Translations under genes and position numbers: made by a program
Notes under the pieces: model-generated
Told to the model about the DNA's origin: nothing
Database searches by the model: none
Seen by the model: the letters and a program-made list of their open reading frames with translations, nothing else
Assembly: GCF_005943945.1 (NCBI RefSeq)
Contig: NZ_CP040710.1
Span: forward strand, 2,491,001 to 2,555,000
Length of the DNA stretch: 64,000 nucleotides
Direction of reading: 5' to 3'
Source of the DNA: Aggregatimonas sangjinii
GTDB taxonomy: Bacteria; Bacteroidota; Bacteroidia; Flavobacteriales; Flavobacteriaceae
Part shown: one piece after another, positions 35,560-44,368 of the stretch
Layout: the number at the start of each line of letters is the position of its first letter
Position numbering within the stretch: the first letter of the stretch is position 1

Positions 35560-36738
35560 ATCAAGTACGCCCAACTCTATTTCGACTACAACGCCACTAC
35601 GCCCTGCGCCAAGGAAGTGGTTGATGCGATGCTGCCCCATTTTCACGAAGACTTCGGAAATCCTTCGAGCAGTCATCACCCATACGGGTGGTTGGCGAAG
35701 CGTTCCGTTGAAGATGCCACTGCTTCCATAGCTAAAAGTCTAGAGGTTGCTCCGAGCAGCTTGGTCTATACTTCTGGAGCAACGGAAAGTATCAATATGG
35801 TACTGAAGGGGGTTGCCAGAAAACTGCAATCCAAAGGAAAACACATCATTACAACCAAGGCGGAACACAAAGCTGTTTTGGATACCTGCATCTTTTTGGA
35901 GGAAGAAGGATTTGAAATCAGCTATCTGGACGTGGAATCGGATGGATTGATTTCCTTGGAAAAGTTAAACAAAACGCTTCGACCAGATACGATTTTGGTC
36001 TCCATACTATTTGCAAATAATGAGACGGGGGTCATACAACCGCTCGATGACATCGCCGGAAAGGTGCATGCCAATGGAAGCCTGCTTTTCTCCGATACGA
36101 CCCAAGCGCTAGGGAAAGTGGCCATATCCGAAGTTTTAAAAAAAGTCGATTATGCCTGTTTTTCGGGACATAAAGTCTACGGACCAAAAGGAATCGGTCT
36201 GGTATACATCAAGAATAATGAAGATGGCGATGGCCTGCCCAGCCTGATTCAAGGTGGGGGGCAACAAAAACGACAACGGGGTGGTACCATCAATACGCCG
36301 TTAATCGTAGGATTGGCAAAGGCTATTGCCTTGGCTTTTGAACAGTTCGATGATGAAAAGAATCGCATCGAAAAATTAAGAAACAAATTAGAAGCTGGAT
36401 TGTTACAAATTGAAATGGCGTTATCCAATAGCAAATCGCCAAAGCGCTTGCCCAATACTGTTCATATTTCCTTCCCCTATGTAGATGGTGCCAATCTCTT
36501 AATCGCACTTAGTGCGCAAATTGCCGTTTCCAACGGATCTGCCTGCAATTCCGCATCCGTAGAACCTTCGCATGTGTTGATGGCGATGGGCGTTGAACGC
36601 ACTTTAGCCTATGCCTCCCTACGCTTAAGTATCGGCCGATATACTACTGATGCGGATATTGAAAAAGCGATAGCGATTATTAGCGAGGAGGTCTCAAAAC
36701 AGCGGGAAAATAACATTTTGTGGGAACGGAGGGGGTAA
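35560..36738 (+). CDS. cysteine desulfurase (NifS/IscS-like), start codon abnormal
   Basis: A PLP enzyme of about 392 residues. LYFDYNATTP opens the fold, FGNPSSSHHPYGW and NETGVIQPLDDIAG follow, and FSGHKVYGPKG carries the PLP lysine. GSACNSASVEPSHVL carries the catalytic cysteine. It should release sulfur from cysteine as a persulfide. The expected N-terminus lies upstream of the first canonical in-frame start (GTG 35617, inside the motif region). The only in-frame option after the preceding stop is ATC at 35560. One base fewer in the A6 tract at 35555-35560 would join the frame to a TTG at 35550. Lying between the cox operon and an XdhC gene, it may supply sulfur to the molybdenum cofactor. 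Confidence 0.8.
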   Translation: MKYAQLYFDYNATTPCAKEVVDAMLPHFHEDFGNPSSSHHPYGWLAKRSVEDATASIAKSLEVAPSSLVYTSGATESINMVLKGVARKLQSKGKHIITTKAEHKAVLDTCIFLEEEGFEISYLDVESDGLISLEKLNKTLRPDTILVSILFANNETGVIQPLDDIAGKVHANGSLLFSDTTQALGKVAISEVLKKVDYACFSGHKVYGPKGIGLVYIKNNEDGDGLPSLIQGGGQQKRQRGGTINTPLIVGLAKAIALAFEQFDDEKNRIEKLRNKLEAGLLQIEMALSNSKSPKRLPNTVHISFPYVDGANLLIALSAQIAVSNGSACNSASVEPSHVLMAMGVERTLAYASLRLSIGRYTTDADIEKAIAIISEEVSKQRENNILWERRG

Positions 36739-36848
36739 CAGCCTTTGACAACGGTTTTCCCTAAATACTGCTGCGACCAATCTGTGCACAATACAGTGCA
36801 GGCTAAAATTGTTAGCGCGTATAGATATCAGGGGGCATATGGAGGGCT

Positions 36849-37955
36849 TTAATTCCGCTCGTGAATCGGTCCGTTCTTCTCGCGTAACATTCCCCCGGTC
36901 TTCTCTGAGAAAACGCTGAGTATCTCGCTAAACAAGCTCAGGGCGATTTCTTCGGGAGTATTCGCTCCGATTTCCAAACCGCAGGGGGCATAAATACGCT
37001 GCTGCTCTTCTTCCGAAAACTCAATACCATTCGCTTTGAATTCGGCAACCATTTTATCAAAGCGTTTGCGCGGTCCCAAAGAGGCGATATAAGGCGCCGG
37101 ACTTTTGATGAGTTGTTTCAAATTGGAATAATCCGTTTTATAGTCGTGGGCCATGAGTATAATCGCCGTGCGCTCATCGATTGTCGGGCGGGCCTCAAAA
37201 TCTTTGGGATACAAGTTAGCGACAGACCGCAGCTTTTCCTTCTTCAACTTCTGAATGTTTCCGACAAGACTTACCTCCCAATCCATCAACTTGGCCATTT
37301 CAAGTATGGGATAGATATCATAATTATCGCCATATACCGCCAGATGAAATTGAGGCGGAATCAATTCTATAAACACACTGGCCTGTAGCGCTTGTGCTTC
37401 ATAATCATACGTCTTTGATTTTTTGTGATTCAGCACGTCCTGAATCTTATCTTGAAGGAAATTCCGCAAGCCTTCGTGTCGACAGTCCTCCAAAGAGGCG
37501 GAATCCTTATTGTAATATAAAGATCGTCCTAAAGGAATCGTATCAATTTCTGAATTTAAAGCGGTTACCGTAGCGATCACATGCTCTCCCCTATCGGAAA
37601 CACATTTTTGCAGCATCTGCAAGGTCTTGGAATTTTCAGAAATGGGCGAGATCAAAACATCGATTACCCCGTTACAGCCCAAGCCCACCCCTATCTCATT
37701 TTCTTTAGAGGTATCATAAGTTACTATTGATGGTTCCTGTTTCAAAATCGCAATTTGGGAACGTTGCAGGGCATCGCCTTCCAAACAGCCACCGCTAATG
37801 CCGCCTTCAAAAACACCGGACTCGAAGACTAGCATTCTGGCGCCTTCCCTGCGGTATGACGATTCCTCAACACGTACTACCTGGGCAATAGCACATTTTT
37901 CATTGGAGTCTTTAAATGAATTGTAAAGTTGTAGTATCGATTTTATTTCTTTCAA
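36849..37955 (-). CDS. XdhC/CoxI-family protein
   Basis: A 368-residue protein with the full XdhC layout. The N-terminal domain has ESSYRREGARMLV, GGISGGCLEGDALQ and GVGLGCNGVIDVLI, and the C-terminal Rossmann-like domain (about 195-340) has LAVYGDNYDIYPILEMA and ASLGPRKRFDKM. XdhC binds molybdenum cofactor, promotes its sulfuration by a cysteine desulfurase and hands it to the apoenzyme. It is the second XdhC-type gene of the region, distinct from the YHS-fused one, and faces the desulfurase gene convergently. A CoxI-like role is likely. Confidence 0.88.
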   Translation of the reverse strand: MKEIKSILQLYNSFKDSNEKCAIAQVVRVEESSYRREGARMLVFESGVFEGGISGGCLEGDALQRSQIAILKQEPSIVTYDTSKENEIGVGLGCNGVIDVLISPISENSKTLQMLQKCVSDRGEHVIATVTALNSEIDTIPLGRSLYYNKDSASLEDCRHEGLRNFLQDKIQDVLNHKKSKTYDYEAQALQASVFIELIPPQFHLAVYGDNYDIYPILEMAKLMDWEVSLVGNIQKLKKEKLRSVANLYPKDFEARPTIDERTAIILMAHDYKTDYSNLKQLIKSPAPYIASLGPRKRFDKMVAEFKANGIEFSEEEQQRIYAPCGLEIGANTPEEIALSLFSEILSVFSEKTGGMLREKNGPIHERN

Positions 37956-38143
37956 GTGATTTCTTTTTTATGTAATCAAGTATTTATGCGCACTCCAAGG
38001 ATGAACTGCAAAGCATATAGCTGTTCGAATGATTATGGAAATTTTCGACAGCGACCATTTCCGATTATTGCGAAATGACCGATTATCTCCTCTAATATAT
38101 CTAAAAATAGCTATATTGAGTACTCTAATTGCTAAGAAAGAAC

Positions 38144-39127
38144 ATGAAGGATTCCTTTGATAGAACCATAGACTATGTACGCATTGCCGTAACGGACCGT
38201 TGCAATTTGCGGTGTTTCTATTGCATGCCCGCCGAAGGAATTCCTTATGAACCAAAGGCACATTTACTTAGTTATGAAGAGATTACACGCCTGTTAAAGG
38301 TCTTAGGCGAATTAGGATTTCGCAAGGTACGGTTTACGGGGGGAGAGCCTTTTCTACGGAAGGATTTTATGCAGTTGTTGGAGAATACGGCCCAGCTGGG
38401 CGACTACAAATCCATTCATATAACCTCTAACGGTACACTTTTACAGCGTCATATTCCACGATTAAAGGAATTGGGCATTACCAAAATCAATCTCAGCATC
38501 GATTCTTTAAATAAGGAGCGTTTCCATAAAATCACACGGCGTGACGATTTTGAAAAAGTAATGCAGACCTTTCACATGCTAATTGACCATGGGTTTCAAA
38601 TCAAACTCAACGCCGTTATCATGAAAGGCATCAATACCCAGGATATCATACCATTGGCCGAACTTGCAAAAAACCACCCCGTTGATGTGCGATTTATAGA
38701 AGAAATGCCTTTCAATGGTGGATATAAGGAAAATTTGGAAATGTACTCCGCCCGCGATATACATGCGGATTTAAAAGCGCAATATCCCAATCTGGCAAGA
38801 CTTCCTAGTGCACACGGAGACACGGCCAGTTTGCTTTCCGTTCCTGGCTATAAGGGAAATATCGGTGTTATCGCGGCATTCTCTAGAACATTTTGTAACA
38901 CCTGCAATCGCCTTCGCATTTCTTCAAAAGGGGATATTAAAAGTTGTTTGTACGACGATGGCGTTTTCAACATACGCGATTTTATGCGTTCGGGAGTATC
39001 CGATATCGAACTCGCCGCAAAATTCCGCGAAATCGTGCGCTTAAAACCGAAGGATGGTTTTGAAGCAGAAAAAATGCGTAAGGCCCCGGCAGCAGCGATG
39101 CAAAGTATGAGCAGTATAGGTGGATAA
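38144..39127 (+). CDS. moaA: GTP 3',8-cyclase MoaA
   Basis: A 327-residue radical SAM enzyme that starts molybdopterin synthesis by converting GTP to 3',8-cyclo-GTP. The SAM cluster is Cys20, Cys24, Cys27 (CNLRCFYC). The C-terminal cluster is in FCNTCNRLRI and SCLYDD, and the protein ends in the GG tail needed for activity. The start at 38144 (MKDSFDRTIDYVRIAV) is the family start; the five extra upstream codons are probably not used. moeA follows on the same strand. Confidence 0.97.
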   Translation: MKDSFDRTIDYVRIAVTDRCNLRCFYCMPAEGIPYEPKAHLLSYEEITRLLKVLGELGFRKVRFTGGEPFLRKDFMQLLENTAQLGDYKSIHITSNGTLLQRHIPRLKELGITKINLSIDSLNKERFHKITRRDDFEKVMQTFHMLIDHGFQIKLNAVIMKGINTQDIIPLAELAKNHPVDVRFIEEMPFNGGYKENLEMYSARDIHADLKAQYPNLARLPSAHGDTASLLSVPGYKGNIGVIAAFSRTFCNTCNRLRISSKGDIKSCLYDDGVFNIRDFMRSGVSDIELAAKFREIVRLKPKDGFEAEKMRKAPAAAMQSMSSIGG

Positions 39128-39185
39128 GGCAAGTAATCCTGAGCGCTCCCAATAATTATGTAGGAGAAAGACTAGGAACAAAAAA

Positions 39186-39217
39186 AGATCTTCGTCTGCG
39201 CTCAGACTGACAAAATG
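39186..39217. repeat. REP-like interspersed hairpin
   Basis: AGATCTTCGTCTGCGCTCAG followed by ACTGACAAAATG. It contains a near palindrome (TCTGCGCTCAGA) and resembles the TCGTCTGCGCTCAGACTGAC-type repeat found many times in intergenic regions of flavobacteria. Located between moaA and moeA. The frequency claim is from general knowledge and not from this window. Confidence 0.5.
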
Positions 39218-39263
39218 CTTATTACTAAACCTACTCATATCTTCTTGATATTTAAAGTACTAC

Positions 39264-40478
39264 ATGGAAAACAATTTCATCCCCTACGAAAAAGCCCTTT
39301 CGATTTTAGAAGAGCATAAAGGCAATTTTTCTACTGAAACCCTAACTATTGAGGACAGTATTGGTCAATATCTCGCAGAAAATCTCGTGGCCGATAGGGA
39401 TTTTCCACCATTCGACCGGGTTACCATGGATGGTATCGCGATCGCCTTCAAAACTTTTGAAAAAGGCCAAAGGGAATATAACATTGAAACTACGGCGGCA
39501 GCGGGCGCACCTCAGGCCACTCTTCAAGACCCGAAAAAATGCATCGAGGTCATGACCGGCGCCATTAAGCCAAATGGTGTGGACACTGTAATCAGGTATG
39601 AGGATTTGACCCTTTCCGGCGAAAATGCTATAATCACAATAGATACACTGAACTACAAACAGAATGTTCATTTCAAGGGAATGGATATTGCCCAAGGTTC
39701 GGTCATCGTACCGGCTGGAAAGCAATTATCACCAGCGGAAATCAATATTGCCGCCGCCGTTGGAAAAGCTGAGATACAAGTTTATAGGTTGCCAAAGACG
39801 ATAATTTTCTCTACGGGGGATGAGCTCGTAGCCGTTGACGAAACACCAGAATTGCATCAAATTCGACGTTCAAATGTCTATGGGATTCAAGCTACCTTAA
39901 AGGAATGGGGAATAATTGCGGATTTACATCACCTGGCCGATGATAAAACGGTGATGTTGAAAACCGTATCAGAAATGCTGCACGAATATGATCTTTTCAT
40001 CTTCACTGGAGGCGTCTCCAAGGGAAAGTTCGATTACCTGCCCGAGGTGCTGGAAGAATTAAAGGTCAAAAAACACTTTCACAAAATTCAGCAAAGACCG
40101 GGAAAACCTTTTTGGTTTGGTACGAATGCATCGGGAAAAAAGATTTTCGCACTTCCGGGAAATCCTGTCTCGTCCTTTGTTTGTGTGTATATGTATCTGC
40201 GTTTCTGGTTACAAAAATCATTGGGAATCGAACCCAAAACCCAATACGTAAAGCTGAAAAACGATGTGGAGTTCAAGCCAGATTTGGTCTATTTCCTAGA
40301 AGCTAAGTTGACCCGAGTAACCGATGGCAGCTTAATGGCCGAAGCGATTAAAGGAAATGGATCAGGTGATTTCGCTAATCTCGTAAAAACCGACGGATTT
40401 TTAATATTACCGCAAAATAAAAGCCAATTTTTTGCGAATGAGGTGTATCCTTTCGTACCTTATCGAACGAAATGGTAA
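39264..40478 (+). CDS. moeA: molybdopterin molybdotransferase MoeA
   Basis: A 404-residue MoeA that inserts molybdate into adenylylated molybdopterin. FPPFDRVTMDGIAI, AGAPQATLQ, IFSTGDELV, FTGGVSKGKFDYLPEVL, IQQRPGKPFWFG and ALPGNPVSSFV are all in place, and the C-terminal domain IV is present. No separate MogA/MoaB adenylyltransferase was found in the window. The gene lies between moaA and a small membrane protein gene that starts 9 bases later. Confidence 0.96.
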   Translation: MENNFIPYEKALSILEEHKGNFSTETLTIEDSIGQYLAENLVADRDFPPFDRVTMDGIAIAFKTFEKGQREYNIETTAAAGAPQATLQDPKKCIEVMTGAIKPNGVDTVIRYEDLTLSGENAIITIDTLNYKQNVHFKGMDIAQGSVIVPAGKQLSPAEINIAAAVGKAEIQVYRLPKTIIFSTGDELVAVDETPELHQIRRSNVYGIQATLKEWGIIADLHHLADDKTVMLKTVSEMLHEYDLFIFTGGVSKGKFDYLPEVLEELKVKKHFHKIQQRPGKPFWFGTNASGKKIFALPGNPVSSFVCVYMYLRFWLQKSLGIEPKTQYVKLKNDVEFKPDLVYFLEAKLTRVTDGSLMAEAIKGNGSGDFANLVKTDGFLILPQNKSQFFANEVYPFVPYRTKW

Positions 40479-40487
40479 TTCCTTTCA

Positions 40488-40967
40488 ATGGAAATCACGA
40501 AGACCGGCTGTTGTAAAACCAAATTGCATACTCCAAAAAAAGTAGAGGCAGCTACTGGCTCTATGTCCTTTTTTTCCACGATTTTGCTGATACTTGTTCC
40601 CAAATGCCCCCTGTGCCTGACGGCATATATGAGCGCCTTGGTGCTCTTCTTCGACATTGAATACACTACTTTGGTTCCTGTGTTATTGCATACCAAACCC
40701 ATTATGGGGCTTTTCATCATTATAACAATATTAATGAACCGAAAAGACAACAGAACTTTAATCGCGCTAGCTATTGCGGGGTTGGCTCTAACTTTCTTGG
40801 TGTTAAAGACCTATTTTGTGTCGGCTTTGTTTCTACCGGATTGGATTATCTATATTGCTTTTATCTTTGCGATTTGGTACAATGGCAACTTTCGGTATTT
40901 CTACCGTTTCATACGCTTTAGTCGCAAAGGAGAGGTTATTCAGGGACCAAACAGTACGTTCAGTTAA
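40488..40967 (+). CDS. small cysteine-containing membrane protein
   Basis: A 159-residue protein with four predicted membrane helices and a short N-terminal cytoplasmic part bearing Cys8-Cys9. A CPLC pair (Cys40, Cys43) lies within the first helix (LVPKCPLCLTAYMSALVLFF). The pattern is reminiscent of MerC-type heavy-metal membrane proteins, but that is inference; no firm family was recognised. It starts 9 bases after moeA and may be cotranscribed. Its end overlaps the convergent LamG-type gene by 8 bases. Confidence 0.65.
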   Translation: MEITKTGCCKTKLHTPKKVEAATGSMSFFSTILLILVPKCPLCLTAYMSALVLFFDIEYTTLVPVLLHTKPIMGLFIIITILMNRKDNRTLIALAIAGLALTFLVLKTYFVSALFLPDWIIYIAFIFAIWYNGNFRYFYRFIRFSRKGEVIQGPNSTFS

Positions 40968-42138
40968 ACCGCAAGCCTTCGGTATCGGCCACACGGGCAA
41001 TTAGCCCCCATCCGTAAAAGTAGTTAGTTACCCCTATCAATATTTCGTTATCCCCTTTTTCCAATGGAAGCTGAAACGAAGTGTTCTCAATAGTGCATCT
41101 TCCTTTGGGCTCCTTCATGCCCGGTGAGCCATAATAGTTTCTATCAGTGTACAAAGGTTGTCCGTTCACAAACACCCAAACTTCATCGCTAAAGCCCATA
41201 TCAACTCGTTTTTCTTGAGCTGTTTCCGAAGAAATAGTTGTTTTTATCCATGCCAATTTTCTTGGACCGATATCTGAACCGCCGAATTCTTTGGTCAGAT
41301 TCACTAAAGAACGATAACCTGCTTTTATCGGTTTCCAAATGCCGGTGCTATCAAGATATGCAGGATTTATGGCCACGCCAGGGTTATTTTCAATACCCAT
41401 AAAAATATCTTTACCAAATGGAAAATCCGAAGGCTGGGTAACTTCCCATTTTCTTAAATAACGCGAATCATTATAAGTCGGATCGTAACCCTCATTGCTG
41501 GCTAAGTCTTCGGTCTCGTTAGGTCGAACTACAAAATTGGCATAGATTACATTTCCCGTTAAGGAAATTCCACCAGATTCTGTAATGCCCTCTAAGGCAG
41601 GAACATGCAAAGCAGCTCGTTTCGTATCATTCACATAGACTTTCATTTGTTTTCCACTAATGACCAGTTTTACGTGGTTCCATTTGCCTTCATACAAAGT
41701 AGCTGCCGCCTGATAGTCATCGGTAAGATCCCAAAGATTTACACGATCTAAAACAGCGGCGTATTGCAGCGTGTTCCTACTTAAGGCGTTAGGTGCACCG
41801 AAATAGCGTAAGTAACACTTTTCCGAATTCAGCGTGTCTTTATCTATTCTAAAATCGATGCCTGGAAAACCCATTCCTTTCAGTTCAACGTCGAACTCGA
41901 TGGTTCCATTCGTAAACTCAAAATCCTTAAGCATAATAGCCAATCCTTTATCATCGGTGCTTCGCACCGCATTAGTCGATTTATAGTCCATAAATTCAAC
42001 ATTGTCCGATACCGAGGTCCAATGCTTTTCGGTCATGGGAAACTCCATTGCCTTCTTCTCCTTACGGTCTTTTCTTTGCCCGTGGATCACATTGACCATA
42101 ACCAATAGGGTAAACCCAAGAAATACTTTTTTCATCAT
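40960..42138 (-). CDS. secreted concanavalin-like (LamG/DUF1080-type) protein
   Basis: A 392-residue protein with a signal peptide (FLGFTLLVMVNVIHGQ). A jelly-roll domain (about residues 35-200: FEFTNGTIEFDVELKGMGFP, YEGKWNHVKLVISGKQMKVY) is followed by a second beta-rich module (about 215-385; VWVFVNGQPLYTDRNYYG). The first domain resembles the laminin-G/3-keto-disaccharide hydrolase fold used for carbohydrate binding. No catalytic residues were identified. It is divergent from a membrane-bound HTH-like protein across a 152-base region with three direct repeats, so it may be that protein's target. Confidence 0.7.
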   Translation of the reverse strand: MMKKVFLGFTLLVMVNVIHGQRKDRKEKKAMEFPMTEKHWTSVSDNVEFMDYKSTNAVRSTDDKGLAIMLKDFEFTNGTIEFDVELKGMGFPGIDFRIDKDTLNSEKCYLRYFGAPNALSRNTLQYAAVLDRVNLWDLTDDYQAAATLYEGKWNHVKLVISGKQMKVYVNDTKRAALHVPALEGITESGGISLTGNVIYANFVVRPNETEDLASNEGYDPTYNDSRYLRKWEVTQPSDFPFGKDIFMGIENNPGVAINPAYLDSTGIWKPIKAGYRSLVNLTKEFGGSDIGPRKLAWIKTTISSETAQEKRVDMGFSDEVWVFVNGQPLYTDRNYYGSPGMKEPKGRCTIENTSFQLPLEKGDNEILIGVTNYFYGWGLIARVADTEGLRFN

Positions 42139-42230
42139 GACATTTGATTTTGATATGATTTATTTATTAAAAACTAAATTTGATTGGCACTAAAATTACT
42201 CACGAGCAGAGGGATTTATCTAACGCGACC

Positions 42231-42260
42231 TTGTTCAATCTTGTTTAATTTTGTTCAAAA
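42231..42260. promoter_or_regulatory. three 10-bp direct repeats (TTGTTYAAT-like), probable operator
   Basis: TTGTTCAATC, TTGTTTAATT and TTGTTCAAAA follow one another without gaps, a period of one helical turn. They lie 31 bases upstream of the HTH-like gene and 93 bases upstream of the divergent LamG-type gene. Binding by the neighbouring protein is inference. Confidence 0.5.
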
Positions 42261-42290
42261 GCCAATACTTCATATACCAGCTTTACATTT

Positions 42291-43571
42291 ATGGACAAAT
42301 CGACATTACATATAAAAAACCATTTGGTAAGGCAAATTGAAGACAAGCTCGGTTGGGGTATAGGCGCTACATGGGGGAATAAGGATTTTGAGGAATTGAG
42401 CGAACAAATCCTTAAAAAAACCTCTAAAAGAATAAGCGTTACCACCTTAAAGCGAATTTGGGGCCGCACGGAATGGTTGGCCAACCCTAGCATGGCCACC
42501 TTAGACATGCTATCGGAATTCATTGGTTATGAAAATTGGCGTGCATTCGTTCGCACAAACGAGCATGAACTACCCAAACCGGAGAACGTAAAAAAAGCCA
42601 AACCGCTTACGGTTTGGATTCCAGTAATAGCTTTGGTGCTTCTTGGTTCTTTTTTTGGATTTTTTTGGAAAACCGACGCCAATCTTAAAAAGGACGTAGA
42701 TGGTAGCAAAACCTACGAACCCGAAGATTTTGTATTTAGCAGCAGACCGGTAAGTATGGGAATTCCAAATTCAGTGATCTTCGATTATGATGTGTCGGCG
42801 GCTAGTGACGGCGCCAGAGTTGAAATACAACAGGATTGGGACGATACCAAGCGAACCGCAATCGATAAAAAAGATAGTATTGCCACGAGTATTTATTATC
42901 GCCCCGGATTCTTCAAGGCAAAATTAGTGTTGGACTCGGTCATTGTAAAGGAACAGGATGTCTTTATTACAACCCAAGATTGGTTAGGTATTATTCAAAA
43001 AAATCCTTACCCGATTTATCTCAACAGCGAGGATATTCACAAGGAGGACAGAATGGCCATCACACCAGATATTTTGGCCGACCATAAGCTCGACCCAAGA
43101 ACCGATCGTGTTATCGTAAGCTTCTATCAGGTTAAAGATTTTGGCGAACTTTACACTGGTAATTTTGAAATGTCGGTTCTTTTAAAAAATGACTTTAAGG
43201 AAGGAGTGAGCGGCGCATGCCAGGCAGCACAAGTCTTCATTCTCTATGATGGCGGTGCGATAGGTATTCCATTGGCAAAAAAAGGTTGTGTAGCAGATTT
43301 AGAGCTGTTGACATTTGAAGAATTCGTAGATGGTAAGAAAAACGATCTTTCCGATTTCGGTGTCGACTTTAACGCCTATGTGCGTTTGAAATGCGTTTCT
43401 AAGAATCGAAAACTTGAAATCCTAATCAATGACAGGGTTGTGTATCAAATGAATGTTCCGGACACGGAGCTAAAAATCAAGGGAATTTCGATTCACTTTG
43501 AGGGTGCGGGTTCAATAAAAAATGTAGCATTCAAAAAAGACAAGGAAATTGTATACCAATCCGATTTCTGA
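42291..43571 (+). CDS. membrane-anchored HTH-like protein with extracytoplasmic C-terminal domain
   Basis: A 426-residue protein in three parts. An N-terminal helical region (residues 30-90: FEELSEQILKKTSKRISVTT, LKRIWGRTEWLANPSMATLD) looks like a DNA-binding helix-turn-helix module. One transmembrane helix follows at about 106-126, then a beta-rich C-terminal part of about 300 residues. That part includes a jelly-roll-like tail (LEILINDRVVYQMNVPD) similar in style to the secreted neighbour's domain. A ToxR-like one-component membrane regulator that senses something outside is the simplest reading. The family has no name known to me. Confidence 0.6.
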   Translation: MDKSTLHIKNHLVRQIEDKLGWGIGATWGNKDFEELSEQILKKTSKRISVTTLKRIWGRTEWLANPSMATLDMLSEFIGYENWRAFVRTNEHELPKPENVKKAKPLTVWIPVIALVLLGSFFGFFWKTDANLKKDVDGSKTYEPEDFVFSSRPVSMGIPNSVIFDYDVSAASDGARVEIQQDWDDTKRTAIDKKDSIATSIYYRPGFFKAKLVLDSVIVKEQDVFITTQDWLGIIQKNPYPIYLNSEDIHKEDRMAITPDILADHKLDPRTDRVIVSFYQVKDFGELYTGNFEMSVLLKNDFKEGVSGACQAAQVFILYDGGAIGIPLAKKGCVADLELLTFEEFVDGKKNDLSDFGVDFNAYVRLKCVSKNRKLEILINDRVVYQMNVPDTELKIKGISIHFEGAGSIKNVAFKKDKEIVYQSDF

Positions 43572-43594
43572 CCAATCATTGTATTTTATCAAGA

Positions 43595-44368
43595 TTACAT
43601 CTGCAATCCATTGACCAGCAGTACCCGTACGCCCACAAAAAGCACCAAAATAGCGGTCACTACTTTAATACCATTCCCGGTAAGTTTACTTAAGCTCAGG
43701 CGAATCCCGATTTGTCCACCGATAAAAACCGCGACGATCAATCCAGCGGCCTCTATCCAAGGTAATTCAAAGGTACCCTTGGTCAATAAGCCACCGATAC
43801 CGGAAACGGAATTCACTAGAATAAAAAAGCTAGCCAGCGCAGCAATTTTTATCGATTTGTCCCATTTCATGTGATTGAGAATCGGCGCCAAAAAAATACC
43901 ACCGCCGATACCGACCAAACCGGAGAGCAGACCGATAGCAGCTCCTAACAAATAAGTTACATATATCGGATAGTTCTGATTTACTTCTTGCGATTTTTTT
44001 AGGCTTACGGTTTGATATATCAAAGCCAGAGCCGATACAATCAAGGAAGCGCCCAGGATGCTAAAAAATGTACTTTCCTGAAGGCGAAACCGAGCTCCGA
44101 TAAACGCCAATGGAATGCTGGTAACGATAAAGGGAAGGAACTTCTTAAAATCCAAATGACCGTTTTTCCAATAGAGGTAGGTACTTCCGAAAACCACGAC
44201 AAGATTGCAGATCAACGCGATACTCCGTATGGCAAAAAAACTAACGAAGACCAAGGCCAACAGCGCCAAATAACTCGACCCTCCCCCAAAGCCTACCGAA
44301 GAATACAAGGTTGCAATGACGAGGAAGCCACCCATTAGCAATAAGAGTTCTGGAATGGTTAGGAGCAT
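43595..44368 (-). CDS. TauE/SafE-family membrane permease
   Basis: A 257-residue protein with about eight hydrophobic helices and the duplicated glycine-rich motifs of the TauE/SafE family (SSVGFGGGSSYLALLALV and LLSGLVGIGGGIFLAPIL). Members export or import sulfite, sulfoacetate or other sulfur-containing anions. The start at 44368 (MLLTIPELLLLMGG) overlaps the last codons of moeB. That tight coupling to a sulfur-transfer gene inside the cofactor cluster suggests a role tied to sulfur or molybdate movement; substrate unknown. Confidence 0.85.
   Translation of the reverse strand: MLLTIPELLLLMGGFLVIATLYSSVGFGGGSSYLALLALVFVSFFAIRSIALICNLVVVFGSTYLYWKNGHLDFKKFLPFIVTSIPLAFIGARFRLQESTFFSILGASLIVSALALIYQTVSLKKSQEVNQNYPIYVTYLLGAAIGLLSGLVGIGGGIFLAPILNHMKWDKSIKIAALASFFILVNSVSGIGGLLTKGTFELPWIEAAGLIVAVFIGGQIGIRLSLSKLTGNGIKVVTAILVLFVGVRVLLVNGLQM

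Noticed and set aside
35436-35624. A 62-codon plus-strand frame at the desulfurase start
   Set aside because: It overlaps the conserved desulfurase N-terminus in another frame and has no recognisable features.
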